The notes under the pieces are model-generated. The model saw only the letters and a list, made by a program, of their open reading frames with translations. It was not told where the DNA came from and made no database searches. Position numbers and translations under genes: made by a program. A stretch of 64,000 nt of DNA from Muribaculaceae bacterium (GTDB taxonomy: Bacteria; Bacteroidota; Bacteroidia; Bacteroidales; Muribaculaceae): the NCBI GenBank assembly GCA_017555085.1, contig JAFZHD010000022.1, positions 1 through 64,000 on the forward strand. The letters are read 5' to 3'. How positions within the stretch are numbered: position 1 is the stretch's first letter; every line of letters starts with the position of its first letter. Below are positions 27,378 to 36,925 of this stretch, piece by piece.

Positions 27378-29093
27378 ATGAAACGAGTGCGAGACATATT
27401 ATTGGCTGTTGTGGCTGTGATGATTGCCGTTGCGTGTGGCGAGAGCCGTCACATCAGCAACACGCTCGAGCAAGCCGAGGCCGTGATGCAGGAATATCCC
27501 GACTCGGCATTGACGCTGTTGCAGGCAATCAACCCCGACAATCTCACTACCGACCGCGGTCGCGCCATGCACGCACTGTTGCTCTCGCAAGCCTATGACA
27601 AAAACTACATCGACCTCACCGACGATTCGCTGATCTCAATCGCCGTCGATTATTTCGCCCCCACCAACAACCACCACTACGCCATGCTTGCTCATTATTA
27701 TCATGCGGTGGTTAATTTCAATGCCAATGAATTTGCGACATCATCAATATCTTGTCTTGAAGCCGAAAAACATGCTCTTGACTTAAATAATCATCAATAC
27801 CTTGGAATGATATATTCATTAATGATGTACATACATAACTACTCATATAACTTTGATGAGGAGTTGATATGCGCGCAAAAATCATTAGAGCATTTCCAAA
27901 AACATGGCGATGAAAAGTATATTGGGAATGCTTTGATAAGCCTTGCAGAGGCATATAATAACATAAAAGACTATCCCTGCAGTGAAGAAATATATTTAGA
28001 AGCAAAGCAGTTTGCAAATAGCATTGCAGACACCACATTGATTTGTCGTGCAATCAGAGGGTATGCACATGTTCGAAAAGTGCAGTTAGATTTTGACGCG
28101 GTGAAAAGACAGTTAATGACTGTTTTAATGGGCTACAATCGGGCGGTCAATGCTGTTGATTACTGCCATTTGAGTGAAGCATATAGTCATGAAAATAAAA
28201 TGGATAGTGCCGCCTACTATCTAAAAAAAGGAGAGGAATTATCTCGTTTTGCGTTAGATTCAGTCGCAGTAGCAAATGCCCGTAGTCGCTATTATAAAAC
28301 TATAGGCGATTATGGAAATGCATTAAAATGGGAATATAGTATAAATATTAAGAGATATTCAACTCTTCAGGAAATTTGGCAACAGGCAGTCGTTAGGGCT
28401 CAGAGAAATTATCATAACCATCAAGCCGAAGTTAATGCTTTTAAGGCGTCGTTGTTTTCGTCTTATCTAATAATTGCAATAATAAGTGTTATAGTCCTAT
28501 TAATATCGTTAATCGCTTATATTCAATATGCCCGTCATAAAACAGCGAAAAAGCAAGTTAGGATATTGCAGTTGGAGTCTTTAAACAAAGAAATTCAAAT
28601 GCGAAGCGAAGAAGAATTGGATTGCATAAAAAAAGAGATAGAAAAATTATCTGAATGCAATTCCGAGCATATAAGTGAAATACAAAAACAGAAGGAAGAG
28701 CTGACGTATTATAAAAATATTGTTGAGCACAATATAGTATTATACCAAGAAAAAAAATTGACTCTTGATAAGAGTGAAACAGTAAAAGAGTTAAAAGAAC
28801 GCGCGAAATTACAGCAATCATTAAAGGGAAAAGATTGGGCTGATATAGATAAACTTGTAAATAGACATTTTGAAGGCTTCAGCCAGAAATTAAACAATTT
28901 GACTAATTTGAACAGAACTGAGTATCAAATATGTTTGCTATTAAAATGCGGTTTAAGTCCTACTGAAATATCAACTCTCATTAATATCAGCAAGGGAGGG
29001 TTGGGTAATGCCCGAAAAAGGTTGTATCAGAAAGTATTTAACAACACTGGTACGGCTGGGGATTGGGATGTGTTTATACAATCTATATGCTGA
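27378..29093 (+). CDS. TPR-repeat membrane-anchored regulator with C-terminal HTH
   Basis: 571 residues. The lipoprotein-like signal has VAVAC (Cys20). Helical TPR-like repeats run to about 350 (ISLAEAYNNIKDYPCSEEIY, CHLSEAYSHENKMDSAAYYL). One membrane helix lies at about 358-383, then a coiled coil (about 390-470). The C-terminal helix-turn-helix has LNRTEYQICLLLKCGLSPTE followed by ISTLINISKGGLGNARKRLY, LuxR-like. The layout suggests sensing outside and DNA binding inside, a type common in Bacteroidales near surface-protein genes. Base composition changes sharply near 27700: the first ~320 bases are GC-rich and like the chromosome, the rest AT-rich like the following accessory genes. Confidence 0.8.
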   Translation: MKRVRDILLAVVAVMIAVACGESRHISNTLEQAEAVMQEYPDSALTLLQAINPDNLTTDRGRAMHALLLSQAYDKNYIDLTDDSLISIAVDYFAPTNNHHYAMLAHYYHAVVNFNANEFATSSISCLEAEKHALDLNNHQYLGMIYSLMMYIHNYSYNFDEELICAQKSLEHFQKHGDEKYIGNALISLAEAYNNIKDYPCSEEIYLEAKQFANSIADTTLICRAIRGYAHVRKVQLDFDAVKRQLMTVLMGYNRAVNAVDYCHLSEAYSHENKMDSAAYYLKKGEELSRFALDSVAVANARSRYYKTIGDYGNALKWEYSINIKRYSTLQEIWQQAVVRAQRNYHNHQAEVNAFKASLFSSYLIIAIISVIVLLISLIAYIQYARHKTAKKQVRILQLESLNKEIQMRSEEELDCIKKEIEKLSECNSEHISEIQKQKEELTYYKNIVEHNIVLYQEKKLTLDKSETVKELKERAKLQQSLKGKDWADIDKLVNRHFEGFSQKLNNLTNLNRTEYQICLLLKCGLSPTEISTLINISKGGLGNARKRLYQKVFNNTGTAGDWDVFIQSIC

Positions 29094-29206
29094 GAGTTAG
29101 TTAATTGTAGCGCTATGTGTATTTGGGAACATATTGGGAACAAAGTAATAACGCCCAAATGACATTTTTCTAGTAGTTTTGTCATAAACCCCCAAAATAT
29201 ATAAAT

Positions 29207-29596
29207 ATGACAAAACTAATATTGACTATCACTACATTGCTTTGTACAGTAATTAGTGGGAATGTAAAACCTGAAAATCCGGAGATTCCGGACGTGGCAC
29301 AACCTGTGCCTATTAGAAAAGAACCTCCAGAAATTAATCGTCCACGCACGCCCGATTATTGTTCGGAAATCTCGGCGTATTATCAAAACGGAGTAATCTA
29401 TCTTCAGTTTAATGAGGATTTGGGATGCATGGATGTTGATGTAGTCAATCTCACAACTGGCGAGTTGTGGAGTGATGATACTTGTAGCGACAGCGGTATT
29501 GAAACCGTTTCTGTTTCGTCAGCTGCAGGCTCTTATGCCATCACTCTCATCACCGACAACGGTTCTACTTACTCCGGCGAATACACCATTGAGTAA
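29207..29596 (+). CDS. Small secreted DUF3244-like protein
   Basis: 129 residues. A signal peptide (ILTITTLLCTVISG) is followed by a proline-rich linker. A small beta-sandwich then shows QNGVIYLQFNEDLGCMDVDV, VSVSSAAGSYAITLITDNG and YSGEYTIE, the pattern of DUF3244 and of the compact C-terminal domains of secreted Bacteroidota proteins. Exported, probably surface or periplasmic; function unknown. A TAGTTTTG element at 29174-29181 could be its promoter. Confidence 0.65.
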   Translation: MTKLILTITTLLCTVISGNVKPENPEIPDVAQPVPIRKEPPEINRPRTPDYCSEISAYYQNGVIYLQFNEDLGCMDVDVVNLTTGELWSDDTCSDSGIETVSVSSAAGSYAITLITDNGSTYSGEYTIE

Positions 29597-29610
29597 AAAA
29601 CTTCCGAAAA

Positions 29611-29657
29611 GGCCATAAGTAACATAGGTGATTATTTATGTTGCTTGTGGTCTTTTT
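29611..29657 (+). terminator. Terminator after the small secreted protein
   Basis: Stem GGCCATAAGTAACATA / TATGTTGCTTGTGGTC with wobble pairs, followed by five T. Confidence 0.75.
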
Positions 29658-29717
29658 CTCTAAAACGGGTAATCAAAACTTTAAATCAATCATTAAAAAC
29701 ATACTAAACTGATTATC

Positions 29718-32369
29718 ATGAAACTAAAACATTTTATTGCAACAGTTTGCTTTGCATTGTGCGTAATTAGTGCAAAAGGAGAAAGCATGACACAACAACA
29801 GGCGCTTTCAATTGTGAAAAGTTATTATGGAAGTCGCGATGTGGATTACTATTTATGTTCAGACTACAATGGTTGGAGAATATTTGTTGATGAAGATCCT
29901 TTGAAAGGCTGGGAGCATGATTGTGCAGTATATACATTTCCAGGGCCAAACAATTGGACTGGTGACCCTAACCCGACAATACAATTATTACGATTACCAC
30001 CTGATGAAACTCTTGTACCAATAGAAGTAAAAAACCGCTATGGTATAAGTGCCACTGAAAAACCTAATGTTGCATATTCAAATAGTCCTAATCCTAACAC
30101 CAATGTAGCGGAGCGGACTTATGCGGTAATACTTAGTGGTGGAGTAAATAAAAATTCTAATTATGAACGTTATTGGAATGATTGCTCATTTATTTACCAA
30201 ACCTTAGTAAAGCGTTATAACATTCCATATGACAACATCAGTGTAATAATGTCTGACGGAACTAATCCAGCCGTGGATATGCTAACTACTGATTACCGAC
30301 ATATATCGTCTCCGTTGGATTTAGATAATAACGGGACTAATGATATTCAATATGCAGCAACATTATCTAATGTTCAAACAGTTTTGAGTGAATTATCTAA
30401 CGAATTAAATGAAGATGACCATTTATTCATATTTGTAATAGACCATGGTGGAACTACAGATTATGATAGCGAGTCCTATATTTGTTTATGGGGAAATGAA
30501 AAATTGTATGATTATAATTTGGCCAATTTGTTAACACCCTTATCAAACAAATATGTTAATATAAATGTAGTTTTAGGACAATGTTACTCAGGCGGTTTTA
30601 TTGATGATTTGACTAAAGTGGGATGTGTTGTTGCAACAGCATCTACAGGGGATGAGTCATCGTGGGCATGCTTAGATATACCATATGATGAGTTTGTTTA
30701 TCATTGGACTTCAGCTGTAAACGGGGTTAATTCTTATGGGGCAACTGTTTGCTCCGACGCAAATGGTGATGGGTTTGTTTCAATGAAAGAAGCGTTTGAG
30801 TATGCGCGAGAATTAGATACTCAAAATGAAACTCCTCAATATATCTCAACTCCGGTATCAGTTGGAGATGATCTGGCATTTGATAGACTTGCGTTTGCTG
30901 TAGATTTATACATAAAAGATAATGAAGAAGATACAGGGGAAGAACCAAATTTCACTACAGATGCATTTTGGAAAAGCCCAAGCGTTTGGGTGCGCAATAG
31001 TGCAGATTGTGTTGAGACTCACGAAAACCCGTATTACTCAGCTGACCATCAAGCCGCAACGGTATATATTAAAGTGCATAATAGGGGTAAAAAAGACTAT
31101 GATGGTAGTGCAAACCTTTGGGCTCATGTTTATTGGGCTAAAGCCTCAACGGGAATAACTGTAAAAACATGGAAAGGACGCGAGTTATATAATAATGAAG
31201 TTGTCACTGGGGAACATCTTAGAGCGTCAAAAATACCAGAAACAGCAGCTGGAGGATATAGTCTTGTGCCTATTACATGGGCATTACCCGCAGACATGAT
31301 GGGGACAGTTGAAGATAATGGGACAGAAAAACATCACTTTTGCCTAATAGGTCGTATTATGGACACCTATCTTGATGACGCATATGACCCTACTTCGTAT
31401 AATTATTTTGATGTTAAGGGAGATAAAAAAATTGCACAAAAAAATGTGTCAATAATAAGTAAAACAGAACTTCAGCAAGGAACAAACATATATGTCCGCA
31501 ATATTTATAATACATCCCATAATTATTCTCTTGAAATAATACCATATCAATATTTAGATTATGACATCTTTGACAAGGCTGAAGTTGAAATTTCTTTATC
31601 TAATCCGATATATAATGCATGGGAAAGAGGCGGATTGCAGTGCAATAGTATTACATATACTCCGTCTTCCGACCCCTTGAAAGTAAGATTTACATCTGCT
31701 CAAAGTAAACTTGAAAATATTAACTTGTATGGGGAAGAATTTGAGAAGATATGTCTTAAAGTTGATTTTCACACATCATCATTGGTTGATGTTTCTTATT
31801 CGTTTGACTTGATACAGCGAGATGAATACGGCAATATTGTAGGAGGCGAAACATTTATAGTGGAATCTCCTGTTTATAAAGGTTGGGGGCCAATAGTTAT
31901 AACTCCCATAGAGATTGGAGACGGGAATATATTGCTAGAAACGAATTTGGACGAGACTGAGTCTTACACCAAATGGACTGACGGTAATGGATCAATCATA
32001 GGAAATAGTGGCAATATCACAGTGTATCCAACATCGAAAAATAACACATACTCAATTACAGCATTGAATAACGAAGGCGAAATGTCAACCGGTAGTATAA
32101 CATTAGAATCACCTATAGGAATACAATCAGCAACACCAACTATTAAAGTTGAAGATTTCATAGATGTAGAGTTTAAAAATGAGATTTATTCAACTGAAAC
32201 GACTATCTTTGTGAACTCGCTTGATCATACATATTCAATGCCGGAAGTCATTGTGCCAGTAGGTGTAAAATCAATGAGAATAAATACATCTTCTTTGCCG
32301 AATGGTTTGTATGTTTTGGCTCTTGTTGTTAACGGTCAAATTGTTGACAACTTAAAATTTGATAAATAG
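29718..32369 (+). CDS. Secreted C13 (legumain-like) cysteine peptidase, type IX tail
   Basis: 883 residues. A signal peptide (to about 21) is followed by a possible propeptide (MTQQQALSIVKSYYGSRDVD, then an aromatic-rich stretch ending WEHDCAVYTF). The peptidase domain (about 130-400) has a clan CD pair: His243 in FIFVIDHGGT and Cys289 in NVVLGQCYSGGF, each preceded by a hydrophobic strand. Legumain-type enzymes cut after Asn or Asp. DANGDGFVSMKEAFEYA (near 350) resembles an EF-hand/dockerin-like calcium loop. Beta-sandwich domains fill the rest. The end (MRINTSSLPNGLYVLALVVN) matches type A type IX secretion signals, so it is probably secreted to the surface. AT-rich. Confidence 0.82.
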   Translation: MKLKHFIATVCFALCVISAKGESMTQQQALSIVKSYYGSRDVDYYLCSDYNGWRIFVDEDPLKGWEHDCAVYTFPGPNNWTGDPNPTIQLLRLPPDETLVPIEVKNRYGISATEKPNVAYSNSPNPNTNVAERTYAVILSGGVNKNSNYERYWNDCSFIYQTLVKRYNIPYDNISVIMSDGTNPAVDMLTTDYRHISSPLDLDNNGTNDIQYAATLSNVQTVLSELSNELNEDDHLFIFVIDHGGTTDYDSESYICLWGNEKLYDYNLANLLTPLSNKYVNINVVLGQCYSGGFIDDLTKVGCVVATASTGDESSWACLDIPYDEFVYHWTSAVNGVNSYGATVCSDANGDGFVSMKEAFEYARELDTQNETPQYISTPVSVGDDLAFDRLAFAVDLYIKDNEEDTGEEPNFTTDAFWKSPSVWVRNSADCVETHENPYYSADHQAATVYIKVHNRGKKDYDGSANLWAHVYWAKASTGITVKTWKGRELYNNEVVTGEHLRASKIPETAAGGYSLVPITWALPADMMGTVEDNGTEKHHFCLIGRIMDTYLDDAYDPTSYNYFDVKGDKKIAQKNVSIISKTELQQGTNIYVRNIYNTSHNYSLEIIPYQYLDYDIFDKAEVEISLSNPIYNAWERGGLQCNSITYTPSSDPLKVRFTSAQSKLENINLYGEEFEKICLKVDFHTSSLVDVSYSFDLIQRDEYGNIVGGETFIVESPVYKGWGPIVITPIEIGDGNILLETNLDETESYTKWTDGNGSIIGNSGNITVYPTSKNNTYSITALNNEGEMSTGSITLESPIGIQSATPTIKVEDFIDVEFKNEIYSTETTIFVNSLDHTYSMPEVIVPVGVKSMRINTSSLPNGLYVLALVVNGQIVDNLKFDK

Positions 32370-32385
32370 AATGTCTAATCAGCGA

Positions 32386-32419
32386 TATCTGTTGCCTGGC
32401 CTTATGCGGGCAACAGATA
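32386..32419. repeat. Perfect hairpin between the peptidase and LRR genes
   Basis: TATCTGTTGCC and GGCAACAGATA form an 11-base perfect stem around a 12-base loop. No T-run follows, so it may be an mRNA processing or stability element, or a weak terminator. Confidence 0.5.
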
Positions 32420-32440
32420 TACTGGCAAAAATATTCAGTT

Positions 32441-33868
32441 ATGAGACATATTTATAATTTTGTAATTGGTATTGCGGTTTTGTTATTCCCATTTTATGCT
32501 AAATCTCAAGTCGTTGGCTTTGAGGCGGAGGTTAAGGAATATGGCCAATTGGAAAGTGTGTTAGGTGAAAATTGGGATAAAATAGACTCATTGGCAGTTG
32601 TCGGACCAATAAATGCCTCTGATTTTAAAACAATGTGGAAATGTGCCTTTGAAGGTACGCTAAATGTTTTAAACCTTGAAAAAGCGGAGGTTGAGAACTC
32701 TAAAATTCCAGATTTTGCGTTGTATGATGGCAATAAACAATATTGGGATGTTGATGTTCCCATTTATTTGGATATTCACAAAATTATTTTGCCTGATAAC
32801 ATCGTTGAAATCGGTACAGGCTCTTTTCAACGCATGAAATTGAAAAAGATAAACTTACCAAAATCTTTGCAGAAATTAAATATCGGAAGTTTTGCCAACT
32901 GTCATTGGCTTAATGTAGATCCTCTCGTTATTCCGGAGGGCATAACCGAAATACCAAGTCAGTGCTTCGTCAACTGCCAGAACTTCAAAAAACTGATATT
33001 GCCAAAATCTTTGCAAGTTATAAAAGAAGTGGCATTTTATAATACGCGCATGGAAGAGGTGGAATTTGCCGAAGGGTTGGAGAGTATCGAAAACTCTGCG
33101 TTTTATGGCTCGGGTGAATTGAAAAAAGCGATATTGCCAAATTCATGTCAAATGTTAGACGAGTTTGTGTTTGGTTTATGCGACAGCCTGAAAGAACTTC
33201 GCATCCCTGATGGGATTAAGAGCATTCCAACTTATTTTGCCGCATATAGCATTAAACTAGAAAAAGTTTATATTCCCGAGTCGGTAACCGAAATTGGATA
33301 TGGTGCCTTTCAGATGTGTAATTCTCTGAAAAACATAACGTTGCCAAACAATCTAAGTACTATACAAGGTTATGCCTTTGATAGTTGTTGTCCCGATTCA
33401 ATAGTGTTTCCTGCATCATTGACTCTTATTGGATACAGAAGTTGTAACGGATGGCAAAATATCAAAAAAATCTTTTCATTATCTAAGACCCCGCCTTATT
33501 GCGACGGCCATGCTTTTGACAATTGTAATGATGCCACTATATATGTTCCACTGGGAGCATCAAACCTATACAGCAATGCACAAGATTGGAGTTACTTTAC
33601 AAAGTTTGTTGAGACAAACCAACTCCCTGAGTCGGGAATAAAGGAGACAAAATATGCGTCTAAATCAAATACAAAAGTGTATTGGTCAAATGGGTTATTG
33701 TATATAGAAAATATCCAAGAAACTGATTTTACACAGTCTTATTCTATTTATTCGATTGACGGGAAAATGGTTGACTTTGGTAAAGTTGAAGCATCGCAAA
33801 AAGTTGTTTCAGTTCCGCAAGGCGTTTATATTGTTATATTGGGAGATTCGGTATATAAGGTAAGATAA
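32441..33868 (+). CDS. BspA-type leucine-rich-repeat surface protein, type IX tail
   Basis: 475 residues. A signal peptide ends near YAKSQ. Residues about 100-380 are BspA-like LRR_5 repeats with the units IVEIGTGSFQRMKLKKINLP, LESIENSAFYGSGELKKAIL and VTEIGYGAFQMCNSLKNITL. The last 75 residues form a type A type IX sorting domain: WSNGLLYIENI, YSIYSIDGKMV and VPQGVYIVILGDSVYKVR. Such proteins are displayed on the cell surface and often bind host or neighbouring-cell molecules. It follows the C13 peptidase gene by 71 bases and may share its transcript. Confidence 0.85.
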   Translation: MRHIYNFVIGIAVLLFPFYAKSQVVGFEAEVKEYGQLESVLGENWDKIDSLAVVGPINASDFKTMWKCAFEGTLNVLNLEKAEVENSKIPDFALYDGNKQYWDVDVPIYLDIHKIILPDNIVEIGTGSFQRMKLKKINLPKSLQKLNIGSFANCHWLNVDPLVIPEGITEIPSQCFVNCQNFKKLILPKSLQVIKEVAFYNTRMEEVEFAEGLESIENSAFYGSGELKKAILPNSCQMLDEFVFGLCDSLKELRIPDGIKSIPTYFAAYSIKLEKVYIPESVTEIGYGAFQMCNSLKNITLPNNLSTIQGYAFDSCCPDSIVFPASLTLIGYRSCNGWQNIKKIFSLSKTPPYCDGHAFDNCNDATIYVPLGASNLYSNAQDWSYFTKFVETNQLPESGIKETKYASKSNTKVYWSNGLLYIENIQETDFTQSYSIYSIDGKMVDFGKVEASQKVVSVPQGVYIVILGDSVYKVR

Positions 33869-33920
33869 TATATCTTAAATTACATGGATGTAATTCCTGG
33901 ATTTCGCCTACTTAATCACA

Positions 33921-33951
33921 AAAAACGGAGATAGCAATTTTCTCCGTTTTT
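33921..33951. terminator. Bidirectional terminator
   Basis: AAAAACGGAGA / TCTCCGTTTTT with loop TAGCAATT forms an A/T-flanked stem usable from both sides. It separates the plus-strand LRR gene from the minus-strand M16 peptidase gene. Confidence 0.85.
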
Positions 33952-33962
33952 TGTTTATGCCA

Positions 33963-35207
33963 TTAGCCCAATGTGAGGGTTGAGCAGTTGGTTGATGCGA
34001 TGAGTTGAGCGGCTTGAAGCAGGTCATCGGCAGTGATGTCGGCAATGAGTTGTCGTGTTTCGCCTGGCGATGCCACACGATTGTGATACAACACCGAGCG
34101 GCCGATTGCCAAAGCCATTTGGTCTCGGTTCTCTGACGCTACGGCCAACTGTCCGAGATATTGTTTCTTGGCGGCTTCGAGAGCTCGTGGCGACAGTTTG
34201 TTGTTGGCGAGCGAGTCAATAGTATTATTCACCCACTTGCGACATTTTTTCAAATCATCTGGGTCACAACCAAAGTATATCATCAACGCACCGGCATCGG
34301 TAAACATTGCCGTAGTTGCCTCAACCGTATAGACCAATCCGCGTCGCTCACGCAATGCCACATTAAGCAACGAGTTCATACCCGGTCCGCCCAATATGTT
34401 TGACAGCAACGATATGGGATAACGCATCGGCGAGTACATTCCCGGCAAGCGCGCTCCGACAATCGTGTGGGCCTGATGGGTGTCAATGTCGCGGCGAATG
34501 TCGAAGGGTGTAACCTCAACAGGCGCAACACGGTTGCGGGGGGTGTCGGCTGCGGGCAACGATGCAAAGTGTGACTCAACGCTGCGCAACACTTTGTCGC
34601 AACGCGTGCTACCCATATAGAAAAACACCATGTTGGCGGCATTGTAATGACTCGACAGATAATCGCGACACACTTGTGATGTGAATCCAGCAATTTTGTC
34701 AGTCGTGCCCAATATGTTATGTCCGAGTTCTGACCCGGCAAATATCAAATCTTCAAAATCGTCAAACACGGCTTCGGACGGCGAATCGAGATAGGAATTG
34801 ATTTCGTCGGCCACCACCTCGCGCTCACGGTCAATCTCGGCCACAGGAAACTGCGACGAGATAACCAAGTCTGATATCAAGTCAACAGCACGGTTGAGGT
34901 TGCCATGAGGAAACACCGAGTAAAGCACGGTTTCTTCCTTTGTGGTGTAGGCATTGAGTTCGCCGCCAACAGCCTCCATGCGGTTGATGATGTGCCATGA
35001 ACGGCGGCGTTGCGTGCCTTTGAAAATGGTGTGCTCCACAAAGTGGGCCAATCCATAATGCTCAACGGCTTCGTCGCGGCTGCCCACATTGACCGCCACG
35101 CCACAATACTCGACAGGCGAATTGCAATAGCGATGCACCACTCTCAAACCCGAGGGCAAGGTGTGCAACGAAATTTCGTCAGACATTGTTGCGGACATAT
35201 TATTCAT
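33963..35207 (-). CDS. M16-family zinc peptidase
   Basis: 414 residues. The inverted zinc motif HFVEHTIFKGT (HxxEH) is present near residue 50, with downstream acidic residues in REREVVADEIN completing the site. RERRGLVYTVEA is the typical R/Y pair of the inactive half. This is the size of PqqL/YmxG-like bacterial mitochondrial-processing-peptidase homologues; no signal peptide is seen, so it is probably cytoplasmic. Its ATG overlaps the stop of ispG by 8 bases (ATGAATAA), implying coupled translation; an in-frame ATG at 35198 is an alternative. Confidence 0.9.
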   Translation of the reverse strand: MNNMSATMSDEISLHTLPSGLRVVHRYCNSPVEYCGVAVNVGSRDEAVEHYGLAHFVEHTIFKGTQRRRSWHIINRMEAVGGELNAYTTKEETVLYSVFPHGNLNRAVDLISDLVISSQFPVAEIDREREVVADEINSYLDSPSEAVFDDFEDLIFAGSELGHNILGTTDKIAGFTSQVCRDYLSSHYNAANMVFFYMGSTRCDKVLRSVESHFASLPAADTPRNRVAPVEVTPFDIRRDIDTHQAHTIVGARLPGMYSPMRYPISLLSNILGGPGMNSLLNVALRERRGLVYTVEATTAMFTDAGALMIYFGCDPDDLKKCRKWVNNTIDSLANNKLSPRALEAAKKQYLGQLAVASENRDQMALAIGRSVLYHNRVASPGETRQLIADITADDLLQAAQLIASTNCSTLTLG

Positions 35208-36909
35208 CTTTCCAATCTCCCGATTGCTTTATCAATGCAATGAGGTGAGAAATGGCCTCGTTGGCCGGAATGTTTTTCTCAACACATTCTTTGCCTTTAT
35301 ACAGACTAACTTTGCCCATTGCCGCACCAACATATCCATAATCGGCATCGGCCATTTCGCCAGGACCATTCACAATACAGCCCATTACGCCGATCTTCAA
35401 CCCTTTGAGGTGTGATGTTGCCGCCTTGACCTCTTTGAGTGTCGATTGCAAGTCAAAGAGTGTGCGACCGCAACTCGGGCATGAAATATACTCGGTGCGA
35501 GTGATGCGCAAACGTGCTGCCTGAAGAATGCCAAAAGAGTAGCGCGCGATAAGTGCCGGAGCAAGAGCAGCAGCACGAATCCACACACCGTCGGCAAATC
35601 CGTTCAAGAGCATTGTACCCAAATCGGCAGCAGCCATAATGGCAACATCTTCGGCATCGGCATTGCCATAGTCAACACGCAATATTACGGGGTTGGTCAA
35701 TCCGGCAGCCATTGCGCCGTGCAACCAAGCCTGCATGTGACCTGTGACATTTTTGTGATTGCTATATAGCACCACCACCTTGTCGACAGTGAGCATTGAT
35801 TTTACGCTATTGACATCGGTTGCGGCATCAACCTCGACAAAACGACCATCGGCAACAAGTGCCATGCCATTGACATAGTCGGGTTCGAGTCCGGCCACAA
35901 AGTCGCCACATGTGCTGTCGGTAACCACTACGGGCTGATTGCTGCCGCCAATGTTGCCCACAGCCACCGATTGGCGACGAACAGGCGAGCAATAATCATA
36001 GTCCGAAGCAAAACAGCCATCAATGGGCTGTGCATCGTGGCGCGATGCGATGTAGTCGGCAAGAGTCTTTGCCACTGGAATTTCAAGTTCGGGGTCCTCG
36101 CTGAGCGACACTCTGATTGTGTCGCCAATACCCTCGCTGAGCAGCGCGCCTATTCCCACCGCCGACTTGATGCGACCGTCTTCGCCATCACCAGCCTCGG
36201 TAACACCCAAGTGCAAGGGGAAATCCATATTTTCGGCTTCCATGGCCTTAACCAATCGTCGCACGGTCTCAACCATAATCACAGTGTTTGAGGCTTTAAT
36301 CGAAATCACCACTTGTGTGAAATCTTGTGCCACACACACTCGCAAAAATTCCATGGCCGACTCTACCATTCCGGCAGGCGTATCGCCATAGCGACTCATG
36401 ATGCGGTCGCTCAACGAGCCGTGGTTTACGCCGATGCGAACGGCTGTGCCATGCTCGCGACACAGTTGCAAAAACGGCACTAATGCAGCCTCGATTTTCT
36501 TTATTTCGGCTGCATATTCCTCGTCGGTGTATTCAAGTTGACGGAAGGTGCGACCAGGGTCAACAAAGTTACCCGGATTGATGCGCACTTTCTGTACCAA
36601 CGGAGCGGCTGCCGTAGCAGCACGGGGGTTAAAGTGAATATCGGCAACAAGAGGCACATCTACTCCTCGGGCAAGCAGTTCTTGCTTGATGCGGCCCATA
36701 TTCTCGGCCTCGCGCACCCCTTGGGCTGTGAGTCGCACAAACGACGCGCCGGCTTGGGCAATGCGGCAACATTGCTCAACCGATGCCTCGGTGTCCATGG
36801 TCGATGTCGATGTCATCGACTGTAATCTCACAGCATAATCGCTGCCCATGGGAATACCTCCCACAGTCACGGTGTGGGCCACTCGACGCTTGTAGTCAAA
36901 GACACTCAT
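35200..36909 (-). CDS. ispG: 4-hydroxy-3-methylbut-2-enyl diphosphate synthase IspG, long form
   Basis: 569 residues. IspG reduces methylerythritol cyclodiphosphate to HMBPP, the penultimate step of the MEP isoprenoid pathway. Residues about 1-290 are the TIM barrel (PMGSDYAVRLQSMTSTSTMD, VRINPGNF, RIGVNHGSLSDRIM). A large insert follows, as in plant, chlamydial and Bacteroidota enzymes. The 4Fe-4S ligands are in ISCPSCGRTLFDL, MGCIVNGPGE and the following Glu. It begins 16 bases after purE. Confidence 0.96.
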   Translation of the reverse strand: MSVFDYKRRVAHTVTVGGIPMGSDYAVRLQSMTSTSTMDTEASVEQCCRIAQAGASFVRLTAQGVREAENMGRIKQELLARGVDVPLVADIHFNPRAATAAAPLVQKVRINPGNFVDPGRTFRQLEYTDEEYAAEIKKIEAALVPFLQLCREHGTAVRIGVNHGSLSDRIMSRYGDTPAGMVESAMEFLRVCVAQDFTQVVISIKASNTVIMVETVRRLVKAMEAENMDFPLHLGVTEAGDGEDGRIKSAVGIGALLSEGIGDTIRVSLSEDPELEIPVAKTLADYIASRHDAQPIDGCFASDYDYCSPVRRQSVAVGNIGGSNQPVVVTDSTCGDFVAGLEPDYVNGMALVADGRFVEVDAATDVNSVKSMLTVDKVVVLYSNHKNVTGHMQAWLHGAMAAGLTNPVILRVDYGNADAEDVAIMAAADLGTMLLNGFADGVWIRAAALAPALIARYSFGILQAARLRITRTEYISCPSCGRTLFDLQSTLKEVKAATSHLKGLKIGVMGCIVNGPGEMADADYGYVGAAMGKVSLYKGKECVEKNIPANEAISHLIALIKQSGDWKDE

Positions 36910-36925
36910 TCGATGTCGCAGTTTA

